Assembly: GCA_036741235.1 (NCBI GenBank)
Contig: DAINSQ010000003.1
Coordinates: 18,590 to 82,589, forward strand
From: JABWBR01 sp036741235
GTDB taxonomy: Bacteria > Bacteroidota > Bacteroidia > Chitinophagales > Saprospiraceae
DNA: 64,000 nucleotides
Direction of reading: 5' to 3'
Part shown: one piece after another, positions 18,056 through 26,922 of the stretch
How the letters are laid out: each line of letters starts with the position of its first letter
Position numbering within the stretch: the first letter of the stretch is position 1
The notes under the pieces: model-generated
The model's database searches: none
Seen by the model: the letters and a program-made list of their open reading frames with translations, nothing else
What the model was told of the DNA's origin: nothing
Position numbers and translations under genes: made by a program

Positions 18056-19045
18056 TCAATAAGCCCATTTTACATAGATAGCGCCCCAGGTGAAGCCGCC
18101 GCCGAAAGCCGTGAGGATGATATTATCGCCCTTTTTGAGTTGGCTTTCGTAATCCCACAGGCACAAAGGCAGCGTACCTGCCGTAGTGTTGCCGTAGCGG
18201 TGAATATTGACCATCACCTTATCGGCGGGGAAATCGGTCATTCTCGAAACGGTTTCGATTATTCGCTTATTGGCCTGGTGGGGTACCAGCCAGGCTACGT
18301 TGTGCGAATCGAGGCTGTTTCGTTCCATAATTCTGAGCACTACATCCGACATACCCTCTACTGCGGCTCTGAACACGGGTTTGCCATTTTGATACACAAA
18401 ATGTTCGCGCGACAGCACCGTATCGACTGTTGGGGGATAGCGGGAGCCCCCTGCTTTTTGATGCAGGTAATGTTGGCCCGAGCCGTCGCTGTGATGGATA
18501 TAATCGATTACGCCATAGCCTTCGGTATTGGGTTCGAGCAGGACTGCGCCGGCGCCGTCGCCGAAGATCACGCAAGTCGTGCGATCAGTATAATCTATGA
18601 TAGACGACATCTTGTCGCCTCCTACAACTATTACCTTTTTGTGGTTGCCCGACTCCACAAATTTCGCGCCGGTAGTCAGGGCATATAAAAATCCCGAGCA
18701 CGCCGCGCCGATATCGAAGCAGAACGCATTTTTGATGCCTACCGCGTCGGCAATGATATTGGCCGTATCGGGGAAAGGCATATCGGGGGTGATGGTAGCG
18801 CAAATCACCAGGTCGATTTCAGCAGGATCGGTATTGGTTTTCTCGAGCAAGCCTTTAACTGCTTCAATACCCATAACGGAAGTGCCTTGGCCTTCACCTT
18901 TTAAAATCCTGCGCTCTTTGATACCTGTACGTTCTGTGATCCATTCGTCGTTGGTATCTACGAGCGATTCCAACTCTTTGTTAGTCATCACATAATCGGG
19001 CACGTATCCCTGAACGCCTGTGATTGCTGCATAAATTTTGGACAT
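18056..19045 (-). CDS. fabH: Beta-ketoacyl-ACP synthase III
   Basis: A 329-aa protein from the start at 19045. The thiolase fold carries the KAS III catalytic triad: Cys116 in DIGAACSGFLYAL, His256 in VPHQANKRI, Asn286 in RYGNTTAG. It condenses acetyl- or branched acyl-CoA with malonyl-ACP to begin fatty-acid synthesis and heads the fabH-efp-accB-accC operon. Two upstream in-frame ATGs (19054, 19075) are less likely because the family starts at about MSKIYAAITG. Confidence 0.95.
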   Translation of the reverse strand: MSKIYAAITGVQGYVPDYVMTNKELESLVDTNDEWITERTGIKERRILKGEGQGTSVMGIEAVKGLLEKTNTDPAEIDLVICATITPDMPFPDTANIIADAVGIKNAFCFDIGAACSGFLYALTTGAKFVESGNHKKVIVVGGDKMSSIIDYTDRTTCVIFGDGAGAVLLEPNTEGYGVIDYIHHSDGSGQHYLHQKAGGSRYPPTVDTVLSREHFVYQNGKPVFRAAVEGMSDVVLRIMERNSLDSHNVAWLVPHQANKRIIETVSRMTDFPADKVMVNIHRYGNTTAGTLPLCLWDYESQLKKGDNIILTAFGGGFTWGAIYVKWAY

Positions 19046-19165
19046 AAAAGCCATTTTTGTAAAAAACCGGCGCAAGGTATAAAAAATAGCTGACTTTAAC
19101 GCTTGTTGGGGCGGTATGTTGGGGCAGAGGCTTAAAAAAAGCGATTACAGGGTTATTAAGCCCCA

Positions 19166-20683
19166 TTATTCAGCCTGATAGGATTCCTGTGAATTGCGGG
19201 GAGAAGGGCTTGAAACGGCCCAAAGTCCGGCAAAGGTAATGAGAGCATTCAACGCCAGGATCAGGAAGCCGAAAGTAAACCCATGAAACCACCCTGCGGA
19301 ATTTTTATCGAGTATATAACTTAATACAGGCGCCAGCAAGCAAATGGCAACGACCCAGGGGCCCATACCTGGTTTAATGGTTCGGCGGGTAAGTATGCCA
19401 AATGCGAACAAGCCCAAAAGGGGGCCGTAGGTATAACCCGCCGCTTTGAACAACTGGTTGATCACCGCGCTGTTGTTGAGCGAACCGAAAAAGACGACAA
19501 TCGCCAGCAACAAGAAAGACATGCCGATATGAACCCTGGTGCGAATGCGTTTCTGTTCAGGGTCTGATTGCCCCTTTTTCTCAAAGTTCAGAAAGTCGAC
19601 GCAAAAAGAAGTAGTAAGCGCCGTTAGCGTAGAGTCTGCGCTCGAATAGGCTGCGGCAATAATGCCTAATATGAAAATGATGCCTGCAGCCGGCGGCAGG
19701 TGTTGAATGGCTATTGTCGGGAATAGCTGATCGGATTGAGCTGGTTTTTCGAGCCCCACATTTGCGGCATACAAGTATAACAGTGCGCCTAATGCCAAAA
19801 ACAACAGGTTGACCAAGGCCAGCATGCCGCTAAATGTGAACATGTTTTTTTGGGCGTCGCGCAAGGAGCGACACGAGAGGTTTTTCTGCATCATATCCTG
19901 ATCAATGCCCGTCATGACAATAGTGATCAGGGCCCCGCTGATAAACTGCTTGAAAAAATTGTTGGGGTCGTTCCAGCCGCCTTTAAAGAAAAACACCTGG
20001 GAGTATTCGCTGTGGCGGATCATCTTGACAAGGCCGCCTAAATCGGTTTCCAGCGCTTGCCCGATGATGATAATGGTGAGGATCACAGAGCCGATCATGC
20101 AGACAGTTTGCAAGGTGTCGGTCCACACAATTGTTTTTATGCCTCCGCGATATGTATACACCCAGATGAGCGACAAGGTTATAACCACGGTAGCCCAGAA
20201 TGGTATGCCGTAGTAGTCCATGACAAATTTTTGCATCACCATCGCCACCAGAAATAACCGGAAAGAAGAACCTATGGCTCGCGACAGGATAAAAAACGCA
20301 GCGCCCGTTTTGTAGGCGTGCCAACCCAGGCGTTGCTCCAGATAACCGTAAATGGAAGTCAGATTAAGCCTGTAATATATAGGTAGCAACACGGTAGCGA
20401 TGATAGCATACCCTACGAGATAGCCCAGAACGATTTGAAAATAGGAGAAAGCCTGATTTTCGGCGCCGGCGCCCACTGCGCCGGGTATGGAAATAAAGGT
20501 TACGCCCGACAAGGAAGCGCCTATCATGCCGAAAGCCACTACAAACCAGGGAGATTTACGACCGGCAAGAAAGAAGTTGGCATTGCTGGAATCCTTGCCG
20601 GTAACCCAGGAAACGATGATTAGCAGAGCAAAATACGCGGCGATGATGCCAAGAATAAGGGCCGGTGTTAATTGTTCAATCAT
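19166..20683 (-). CDS. Sodium:solute symporter (SSS family)
   Basis: A 505-aa protein from the start at 20683 (MIEQLTPALILGIIAAYF). It has about 13 predicted membrane segments. SSS-family features include the N-terminal GRKSPWFVVAFGMIGASLSGVTFISIPG block (here the signature is GMIGASLSGVTFIS) and the AAAYSSADSTLTALTTSFC segment carrying the Ser/Thr residues of the Na+ site. It takes up a small solute with sodium; the substrate cannot be inferred, since neighbours are housekeeping genes. An exact promoter box lies 40 nt upstream. Confidence 0.9.
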   Translation of the reverse strand: MIEQLTPALILGIIAAYFALLIIVSWVTGKDSSNANFFLAGRKSPWFVVAFGMIGASLSGVTFISIPGAVGAGAENQAFSYFQIVLGYLVGYAIIATVLLPIYYRLNLTSIYGYLEQRLGWHAYKTGAAFFILSRAIGSSFRLFLVAMVMQKFVMDYYGIPFWATVVITLSLIWVYTYRGGIKTIVWTDTLQTVCMIGSVILTIIIIGQALETDLGGLVKMIRHSEYSQVFFFKGGWNDPNNFFKQFISGALITIVMTGIDQDMMQKNLSCRSLRDAQKNMFTFSGMLALVNLLFLALGALLYLYAANVGLEKPAQSDQLFPTIAIQHLPPAAGIIFILGIIAAAYSSADSTLTALTTSFCVDFLNFEKKGQSDPEQKRIRTRVHIGMSFLLLAIVVFFGSLNNSAVINQLFKAAGYTYGPLLGLFAFGILTRRTIKPGMGPWVVAICLLAPVLSYILDKNSAGWFHGFTFGFLILALNALITFAGLWAVSSPSPRNSQESYQAE

Positions 20684-20722
20684 AGTTTTGGCGCCGGTTG
20701 TTGTGGCAAACCGGTAGCGGGG

Positions 20723-20730
20723 CAAAGATA
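20723..20730 (-). promoter_or_regulatory. Promoter box of the symporter gene
   Basis: Exact minus-strand TATCTTTG, 40 nt upstream of the ATG at 20683. No clear TTTG is seen at -33. Confidence 0.5.
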
Positions 20731-20753
20731 GTAATTTTTGGACAACGACAGGT

Positions 20754-21743
20754 TCACTTCATCAGCATATCGCTTAGAAGCGCCGCAGCGTAAGGCGAGT
20801 TGTAACCGCGAAGGCCTTCGCCGGTAGCGGGATGATAACACTCGAATATGCCCTGGTCATTGGCCAGGGCCAAGGTATCATTTTTCACGCGGGCAGCGGC
20901 CTCGTACATATCGTACCGCAACAGCCCCTGGTATAACATCCAGTTGCTAAACAGATCAATTGCCGTATGGCCGGTAGCGCTGTCTTCTCCGGGCAACATG
21001 GCGGCCAGATAGCGTTCTTGCTGCCAGGCGCCTTTTTCGAGGTGCTGGAGCAGGCGCTCTGCTTGTTCCTGGGTGGGTATTTCAGCCAGCATCGGCAACA
21101 GGGCCCCCAGGTATCCCGTCGGTATTTGGGATTTGCCGTGCAAGTCGTAAGGCAAATACAACCCGAGGCGATCATTCCACAAGTATTCATTCATGGCATA
21201 AATAGACAACTCGTGCCATTGTATCAGCGCGGTCAGGTCTTGTTTGAGCGCCTGGCCGATTTGGATAAGGGCTTCATTCGACCAAATCAATAAAGTATTG
21301 AATACCGGATCAATCCGGGCCGCGCCGGTTTGCCAAACGGTATTAAAGGGCCATCCGAGCCGGGCAGGATCGTTTGTGACCGCCAGACAGGCATCCAGCG
21401 GATCGAAGGTATCGTACAGACTTGTAAGGTATTGCAACAGGCGTTCAAACGCTTCGTGTAAAAAGGAGGTCGGTACTTTCTTTGACCTGACCATACTGAA
21501 TATCCGCAGCAGCAATCCGCCGTGAACGGGCAATTGCCTCGTTTGCGAATTAATGGCTACGGGGATTTCATCCAATATTTTATCGCAATACGCCGGTATC
21601 AGCGACGGCTCGGCATACGCGGCGCCCAATGCCAATATAGCCGCGCTATGCCAGGCAGGCCCTGCCGGCTCCTGGTGGCCGTCGGATACGGCCATCGCCT
21701 GCACGATCAACTTGTGTGATATTTCCTGAAGCTTGGTGCGCAA
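20754..21743 (-). CDS. Short six-hairpin glycosidase-like protein
   Basis: A 329-aa protein of alternating helices resembling the (alpha/alpha)6 barrel of GH63 / mannosylglycerate-hydrolase-type enzymes. Seen blocks are AWHSAAILALGAAYAEP, NEYLWNDRLGLYLPYDL and, at the end, FECYHPATGEGLRGYNSPYAAALL, the last two being close to the family's LW-GLY and YY-P-TGEG-G segments. It is shorter than usual (450-500 aa or more). The N-terminal block reads AWHSAAI where I would expect a W-D-S/T type motif, so an active-site Asp may be missing. No signal peptide is visible. A cytoplasmic hydrolase of a compatible solute or a non-catalytic relative are both possible. Confidence 0.5.
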   Translation of the reverse strand: MRTKLQEISHKLIVQAMAVSDGHQEPAGPAWHSAAILALGAAYAEPSLIPAYCDKILDEIPVAINSQTRQLPVHGGLLLRIFSMVRSKKVPTSFLHEAFERLLQYLTSLYDTFDPLDACLAVTNDPARLGWPFNTVWQTGAARIDPVFNTLLIWSNEALIQIGQALKQDLTALIQWHELSIYAMNEYLWNDRLGLYLPYDLHGKSQIPTGYLGALLPMLAEIPTQEQAERLLQHLEKGAWQQERYLAAMLPGEDSATGHTAIDLFSNWMLYQGLLRYDMYEAAARVKNDTLALANDQGIFECYHPATGEGLRGYNSPYAAALLSDMLMK

Positions 21744-21851
21744 AATAAATATTTTCTCCTGCCGAATTTCTCATTCGGGAGGCGCCAGTAATTGTTGGAA
21801 TAGGCGAACTGGATTGGCGTATAAATAAATACAGGGGGGGATGCGTTATGC

Positions 21852-21877
21852 AAAAATACATATTCTTCTGTATTTTT
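21852..21877. promoter_or_regulatory. Inverted repeat ahead of the SIMPL gene
   Basis: Perfect 9-bp inverted repeat AAAAATACA (21852-21860) / TGTATTTTT (21869-21877). It sits in the divergent region between 20754-21743 and 21904-22644, and the right arm overlaps a near-consensus -7 box (TATTTTTC). It could be an operator or an RNA hairpin. Confidence 0.35.
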
Positions 21878-21903
21878 CGCGAAATAATAATAACCGCTCA
21901 ACT

Positions 21904-22644
21904 ATGCGTACTCAATCAAACCCTTTTGCCAGACTATTCCTGGCAATGCCTGCTTTGGCGTTTTACCTCACTTTTGCCCACGCTCAACAAGCCATGCCGC
22001 CCTTTGTAGAAGTTGCAGCCTCTGCAGATAGCCTTATCGAGCCCGACGAGTTGTTGTACAGCATTTTGCTCAATCCCAACGCCATCTACGGCTATGCCCA
22101 GGAGGATTATTATTCTGAAAATATTCAACAGGAAAGAGAAGCGCAAATGCAATTGAAGCGCCAACAAGCTCAGAATAAGCTACAGGAATTATTTAAACAA
22201 GCCGGGATCACCGACAAACAATTGATCAACGACCCCTACTCACTCGACGATCCCAATACGGCGATGTACCGCGCCTATAATGTTCGGTTTTCCAATAAGC
22301 AGCAGTTGGAAAAGCTGGTCAAATTACTGCAAGGCAATGAATTGTATACGGGCCGGGTGGCGGATATGGAAAGCTCCAAAAAAACGGCAGTATACGATGC
22401 CTTAACGGCCATTGCCCTCAAAAAGGCCAGGGATAAAGCCGCCAAAATGGCTAAAACCCTCAACCTCAACATTGGCCCAGTATTGGAGATAGTAGAACTC
22501 AACCCGGAGGTGTATACTACGCCCAATGTCAATTATAATTTGCAATACCACAACGACGCCGTGCAATACGCTGTGGATCCCAGCCAATACCAATATATGA
22601 TCAAGGCGAAAGCGACCGTCAGGGTTAAGTTTGCATTGCAATAA
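21904..22644 (+). CDS. SIMPL-domain (DUF541-like) exported protein
   Basis: A 246-aa protein; the start at 21904 yields a signal peptide that cleaves near AHAQ. The mature part begins PFVEVAASADSLIEPDELLYSI, which matches the opening strand of SIMPL/DUF541 domains, and has a helical Gln/Lys-rich middle and a C-terminal TVRVKFAL strand. The family is periplasmic or membrane-associated and its molecular role is poorly known (stress protection has been proposed). It stands alone, followed by a strong hairpin at 22651-22687. Confidence 0.7.
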   Translation: MRTQSNPFARLFLAMPALAFYLTFAHAQQAMPPFVEVAASADSLIEPDELLYSILLNPNAIYGYAQEDYYSENIQQEREAQMQLKRQQAQNKLQELFKQAGITDKQLINDPYSLDDPNTAMYRAYNVRFSNKQQLEKLVKLLQGNELYTGRVADMESSKKTAVYDALTAIALKKARDKAAKMAKTLNLNIGPVLEIVELNPEVYTTPNVNYNLQYHNDAVQYAVDPSQYQYMIKAKATVRVKFALQ

Positions 22645-22650
22645 GTTAGT

Positions 22651-22687
22651 GACCTGGACTTTGGCCCAAACGGCTAAAGTCCAGGTC
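22651..22687. terminator. Convergent-gene terminator hairpin
   Basis: A 12-bp perfect stem GACCTGGACTTT / AAAGTCCAGGTC extended by GCC/GGC inside, 7 nt after the stop of the SIMPL gene and 33 nt from the stop of the converging gene. No T-run follows. Confidence 0.65.
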
Positions 22688-22720
22688 ATACGCTGTATAA
22701 AATAGCTGCGGGGTGTTGAA

Positions 22721-23266
22721 CTACCAAATCCGGTACCCTACCGTAACGCCCAGACGGAAATCGAGGTAGGAAAGTGCGCGCAGCGCCTGCCGAAGGTCTG
22801 TGTCGTTGAAGGAAGCGCCGATGATGATGTTTTTACCAAGTCCGCCGTAAGTTTCAAAAACAAAGCCGCCTTCCGTGACCAGCTTCCAGCCCAGCGTGCC
22901 GCCCAGGGCCATCTTGTCGATACTGGCGGCATGGCCGAATTCATCGGAGCGAAACTCAGCGCTGCCGCCCTTGAGATAACCGCCGGCGAAAAATCCGTCG
23001 GCATCGCGGCGCGGGGCGAAGTAACGCCGGTATTCAGCCACTACGCCGGTATTGCGAAAAGCATAATTGCCCCCATCAATATTGACGTTCAGCCAGGAGT
23101 GGTTGATGCCGACGCCGATACCATCATTGGGAGTAGGACTGTATTCGTAAAAAAGTCCGGGCGTTTTAACCAGCATACCCGCTGCGTTGAATTTCAGGTC
23201 GTGATGTTGAGCTTGCGCAAATATGGCAGGCAAGAGAATGGCAAGGGTCAGGAGCAGTCGTTTCAT
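22721..23266 (-). CDS. DUF3575-like outer-membrane beta-barrel protein
   Basis: A 181-aa protein; the start at 23266 gives a signal peptide (MKRLLLTLAILLPAIFAQA). The mature part is beta-rich, with alternating aromatic/Gly strands (LKFNAAGMLVKTPGLFYEY, VVAEYRRYFAP, FFAGGYLKGG) and ends in GVTVGYRIW, where a terminal aromatic residue is typical of outer-membrane barrels. DUF3575-type proteins look similar. It would be a small 8- to 10-strand barrel of unknown function. Confidence 0.6.
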   Translation of the reverse strand: MKRLLLTLAILLPAIFAQAQHHDLKFNAAGMLVKTPGLFYEYSPTPNDGIGVGINHSWLNVNIDGGNYAFRNTGVVAEYRRYFAPRRDADGFFAGGYLKGGSAEFRSDEFGHAASIDKMALGGTLGWKLVTEGGFVFETYGGLGKNIIIGASFNDTDLRQALRALSYLDFRLGVTVGYRIW

Positions 23267-23425
23267 GGTTTTGTTTTTGATGTGTTTTATGAGGATACAA
23301 CGCATCGCTATCAACGGTTATGTACAGCCCGCCGGAGATTTAAGCATTCTTTAGTATCTTCTTAAGTTTATTTTAAAACCCCGGCCCGGGCTTGAACACA
23401 ACCCCTCTTTTCTGGTTTATCTGGC

Positions 23426-24124
23426 ATGAAAAATATTGTAATCATCGGCGCTTCTTCCGGTATTGGGCTGGAATTGGCCGCCCAGCTGTCCAAAGCGGGC
23501 CATAACGTATACGGCACTTACAACAAAAATGCCAATAGCAGCCCAAATGGGCAGGTAGCAATGCATCACCTCGACGTATTGTCGGAATCTCCGGATCTGA
23601 GCTTTGCGCCCGAGCAGGTCGACGGACTCGTATACTGCCCGGGCAGCATTCAGCTCAAGCCGTTTAACCGAATTACGCCCGAAGCATTTCTGGCCGACTA
23701 TCAGTTGCAAGTGATCGGCGCCATTAAAGTTATACAGGCTTTACTGCCCAAACTCAAAAAGTCGGAACAGGCCGCTATCGTACTTTTCTCTACCGTAGCC
23801 GTACAAACAGGATTCAACTTTCACACGCAGGTTGCGGCTTCCAAAGGCGCCATTGAAGGCCTTGCCCGGTCGCTGGCAGCCGAATTGGCGCCAAAAATAA
23901 GGGTAAACTGCATTGCTCCCTCGCTTACCGATACGCCGCTGGCCGCCGGATTGTTGTCTACCGACGAAAAAAGAGAGGCCAACGCCCAGCGCCATCCGCT
24001 GAAAAAAATCGGCAGCGCCCGGGACATTGCCAATATGGCCAGGTTCCTGCTGAGCGACGAAAGCGCCTGGATGACCGGACAGGTGATGCACGTAGACGGG
24101 GGCATGTCGGCAATAAAAGGATAA
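23426..24124 (+). CDS. SDR-family protein with Val in place of the catalytic Tyr
   Basis: A 232-aa Rossmann protein. The cofactor loop GASSGIGLEL (residues 8-17) is intact, as are catalytic Ser122 (FSTVAVQTG) and Lys140 (VAASKGAIEGL). The position four residues before the Lys, normally the Tyr of YxxxK, is Val136. The C-terminal NCIAPSLTDTPL and the final WMTGQVMHVDGGMSA are normal for SDRs. It either uses other chemistry or binds cofactor without classical oxidoreductase activity. It is followed 9 nt later by a DUF2805 gene, so the two are probably cotranscribed. Confidence 0.85.
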   Translation: MKNIVIIGASSGIGLELAAQLSKAGHNVYGTYNKNANSSPNGQVAMHHLDVLSESPDLSFAPEQVDGLVYCPGSIQLKPFNRITPEAFLADYQLQVIGAIKVIQALLPKLKKSEQAAIVLFSTVAVQTGFNFHTQVAASKGAIEGLARSLAAELAPKIRVNCIAPSLTDTPLAAGLLSTDEKREANAQRHPLKKIGSARDIANMARFLLSDESAWMTGQVMHVDGGMSAIKG

Positions 24125-24133
24125 TTCGATTTT

Positions 24134-24406
24134 ATGCTCAGTGCCGAAGACATAGACCGCATCATAGAGATGGCCTGGGAAGACCGCACCCCCTTCGAGG
24201 CCATCGAAGCCCAGTTTGGATTGCCCGAAATGGAAGTGGTAAAGCTAATGCGCAGCCAACTTAAACACACCAGTTTCAAGCTATGGCGCAAAAGGGTGCA
24301 CAGCGGCGTCAGCCAAAAACACCGGTTGCGGCGCAACGCCGAAATCAATCGCTTCAAATGCGACCGGCAGCGCGCTATTTCTAATAATAAAATCAGCAAG
24401 CGCTAA
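24134..24406 (+). CDS. DUF2805 / TIGR03643-family protein
   Basis: A 90-aa basic protein beginning MLSAEDIDRIIEMAWEDRTP and containing FGLPEMEVVKLMR and LKHTSFKLWRKRV, which are features I associate with the TIGR03643/DUF2805 family (helix-turn-helix-like first half, Arg/Lys-rich tail). In other bacteria the family is often found near photolyase/cryptochrome genes and SDR genes; here only the SDR neighbour is in view. Function is unknown, and nucleic-acid binding is a plausible inference from the basic tail. Confidence 0.75.
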   Translation: MLSAEDIDRIIEMAWEDRTPFEAIEAQFGLPEMEVVKLMRSQLKHTSFKLWRKRVHSGVSQKHRLRRNAEINRFKCDRQRAISNNKISKR

Positions 24407-24505
24407 ATATTTGCCGGCCGACTCGCCACAACAGGTAAGCATACCCGCCAGGTTTCTTCTCAAATCTGTGCCATACAACAGACACAAACACTGTTCTCTT
24501 TTTAT

Positions 24506-24513
24506 TATGTTTG
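24506..24513 (+). promoter_or_regulatory. Promoter box of the 2OG-Fe(II) oxygenase gene
   Basis: Exact TATGTTTG, 42 nt upstream of the ATG at 24556. Confidence 0.4.
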
Positions 24514-24555
24514 CAATGTAGCATTATCTTACATGCTCTCATTAACATCAATATT

Positions 24556-25383
24556 ATGCTGAATAGCCGATATTCAAATTTAAGGCAACTTGCCGGCGAG
24601 CTTGCATCGCATTACCAGCAGAACAAGCCGTTCCCCAACATGTACGTCGACAATTTTTTCGACGAGGCGTTTCTCGAATCCGTGCTTGCCGAATTTCCCG
24701 ACGTGAGCAAGTTGAAAGACAATATTCACTACGCCAATCCCAACGAGGACAAATACGCTACCAAGGGCGAGTATCCCTTTGGCGAAAAAACGAAGCAGCT
24801 GGTGCATTTCCTCAATTCACAGCCTTTCCTCGAATTTTTGCAGCAGGTCACCGGTATACAAGAAACCCTGATTCCCGACCCGTATTTCGAGGGGGGCGGA
24901 TTTCACGAGATTAAACCGGGGGGATATTTGAAGTTGCACGTCGACTTTCACAAGCACCGCAGTATGCACCTCGACAGGCGGCTCAATTTGTTGATTTATT
25001 TAAACAAAGACTGGGAAGAAGCATACGGCGGCCATTTTGAGCTGTGGGAAAAAGATATGAGCGCCTGTGTTGTCAAAATATTGCCGGTATTCAACCGGAT
25101 TGCCATGTTTTCGACTACCGACGACTCCTGGCACGGCCACCCCAACCCGCTCACCTGCCCGCCCGACAGAAGCCGGAAGTCGCTGGCCTTGTATTATTAC
25201 ACCAACGGCCGGCCCGAACACGAAATCAACGCATCCGACAAAAACCGGATCACGACTACTTTTAAAGGCCGTAAAGGGGAAGACAACTGGCGCATGGCGT
25301 TTTACAACGGCGCCGTCAACTTTGCCAATGCCATCCTGCCCGACGCTTTGGTGCGTTTTATTAAATCAAAAAGAAATACCTAG
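24556..25383 (+). CDS. 2-oxoglutarate/Fe(II)-dependent oxygenase (prolyl-hydroxylase-like)
   Basis: A 275-aa protein; the start at 24556 precedes the fold. The double-stranded beta-helix core has the iron-binding HxD in KLHVDFHKHR, the distal His in DDSWHGHPNPL and the 2OG-binding Arg in DRSRKSLALYYYT. The order and spacing fit the 2OG-FeII_Oxy_3 group. The substrate could be a protein residue or a small molecule; in bacteria, relatives occur in surface glycan or O-antigen contexts. Here it converges with a GT39-like membrane protein gene 17 nt away, and no other clue is present. Confidence 0.85.
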   Translation: MLNSRYSNLRQLAGELASHYQQNKPFPNMYVDNFFDEAFLESVLAEFPDVSKLKDNIHYANPNEDKYATKGEYPFGEKTKQLVHFLNSQPFLEFLQQVTGIQETLIPDPYFEGGGFHEIKPGGYLKLHVDFHKHRSMHLDRRLNLLIYLNKDWEEAYGGHFELWEKDMSACVVKILPVFNRIAMFSTTDDSWHGHPNPLTCPPDRSRKSLALYYYTNGRPEHEINASDKNRITTTFKGRKGEDNWRMAFYNGAVNFANAILPDALVRFIKSKRNT

Positions 25384-25400
25384 TATCTCTGTGCGGCAGG

Positions 25401-26864
25401 CTATTGAGGGAGTTTTAGTTTAAAGACTCTTATGTTGTCGGCTTCCAATAGCATCGTATCCAGAAATGGTTGTACGTCTTCGCGTTCGTCCACTATTCTG
25501 GAGTCGGAATACAAGTAGCGGGCGCCGTAATTTTTGATCATATCTTCGATCCAGAGGCTGGGCAGGTCATTATTTCTAAAAATAAATCCCTGTTTGTCGA
25601 GCATATAGGGAAAATGCACGTTTGATTCGTCATTGATCATAATACACCGCTCATTGTCGGGCGCTACCTGCTTCAGCGCCTGTTGGTAGCGGTACAGGTT
25701 GGGGTTGTAACCCGATTTTTCCACGCGCCATTGAGGAGTCATCACAATGACGGCGCCGGCCAGCGCCAGGGGCATGATCGAGCCCGTTACCCAATTTCGC
25801 CGTTCGCCGGCTTTTTCCACCAGGCGTCGAACGCCGACCATGGCTACTACGTACATCCACGGCAAAAATGGCAGCAGATAATAATCGTGGTACGACCTGA
25901 TGGCATTGAGTTGCAAAAGCAGGTAAACCAGCGTAATGACCATCAGTGTGTCTATCCACCACCGCCCCCCCGGCAGTTTGCGGATATGTGAAAACCCGAT
26001 AAAAAACGGAGGCACCAGGATAGGTGTCAGCATGATCAGCGGGAAATTTTTATAAACATACACCCATAAGATGCCCAGCAGATGGCCCCAGGGCATATCC
26101 GTGCCAAATATTCCGCTGAGAATGGGGTTGCCTTGCCAGGTGGGCATTACCCAGGCGTACCAGGCCAGTGCGGGGGTTACTACCAACAGTTGGATAAAGG
26201 CCCCCACAAAATTGCGAAAGGTGAGCCCTTTTTCTGCTCGCCAGGCGCGCAGGAATACCCCTATACTCACCACTGAATACATGAGGTATTGCAGCTTGAC
26301 CAAAGTAGCGATCAGCAATAACAGCGCTGCCGGCAGCAGTAAAGTCCATTTACTGCGCTGTTGGTCATAGCGAAGCATAAAATATAGGTACCAAATGGAG
26401 GCTGAAAACGCCATCAAATCAGGTATAGGCGCCATCAGGTAATTGTGCACGATGGGAGCAAACAGCATCAATACGGCCCCCACTCCAGCCAGCCAGTCGT
26501 CAAATTCCAGTTGCTTCAACAGCTTGAAAAAGCCCCAAACGCCCCACAAACAGATCAGCCAAACGCACAGGCGCACTACCAGCAGGTGTTCGCCGGTCAG
26601 CTTCATGACCATGGCAATGCCCCACTGCATCAACGGAAATTCCGAGCGGAAAATATTATCGGCGCCCCCGTTGAAATGGTTGATCCTCGGATTGAGGATG
26701 TTGGCGTCGTGGCGGTAAAAATTGCGGATATTCAGCATCGTCTGCATCTGCCGCCACGAATGCCCCCCCTTGATTTCGGAATAAAACCAAAGGCGGTGAA
26801 ACGCCAGGCTGACCAGTATGGCTGCCGCTATAAGTAGCTGGTGTGGGCGAAAAGGTAGTTTCAT
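25401..26864 (-). CDS. GT39/ArnT-like polytopic membrane glycosyltransferase
   Basis: A 487-aa membrane protein with about 11 hydrophobic segments and a soluble C-terminal part of about 100 residues. The first periplasmic loop has the sequence GGHSWRQMQTML and later RSEFPLMQWGIA, the arrangement usual for GT-C enzymes of the PMT/ArnT type, in which an acidic residue or His in loop 1 takes part in catalysis. It would transfer a sugar from a polyprenyl carrier to lipid or protein on the periplasmic face. It follows ileS by 58 nt. Confidence 0.65.
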   Translation of the reverse strand: MKLPFRPHQLLIAAAILVSLAFHRLWFYSEIKGGHSWRQMQTMLNIRNFYRHDANILNPRINHFNGGADNIFRSEFPLMQWGIAMVMKLTGEHLLVVRLCVWLICLWGVWGFFKLLKQLEFDDWLAGVGAVLMLFAPIVHNYLMAPIPDLMAFSASIWYLYFMLRYDQQRSKWTLLLPAALLLLIATLVKLQYLMYSVVSIGVFLRAWRAEKGLTFRNFVGAFIQLLVVTPALAWYAWVMPTWQGNPILSGIFGTDMPWGHLLGILWVYVYKNFPLIMLTPILVPPFFIGFSHIRKLPGGRWWIDTLMVITLVYLLLQLNAIRSYHDYYLLPFLPWMYVVAMVGVRRLVEKAGERRNWVTGSIMPLALAGAVIVMTPQWRVEKSGYNPNLYRYQQALKQVAPDNERCIMINDESNVHFPYMLDKQGFIFRNNDLPSLWIEDMIKNYGARYLYSDSRIVDEREDVQPFLDTMLLEADNIRVFKLKLPQ

Positions 26865-26922
26865 TCCGGGGTAAAGGCAGTTGTGTAATTAAAATTAAGA
26901 ATGAAGAATCCAACATCAAACA

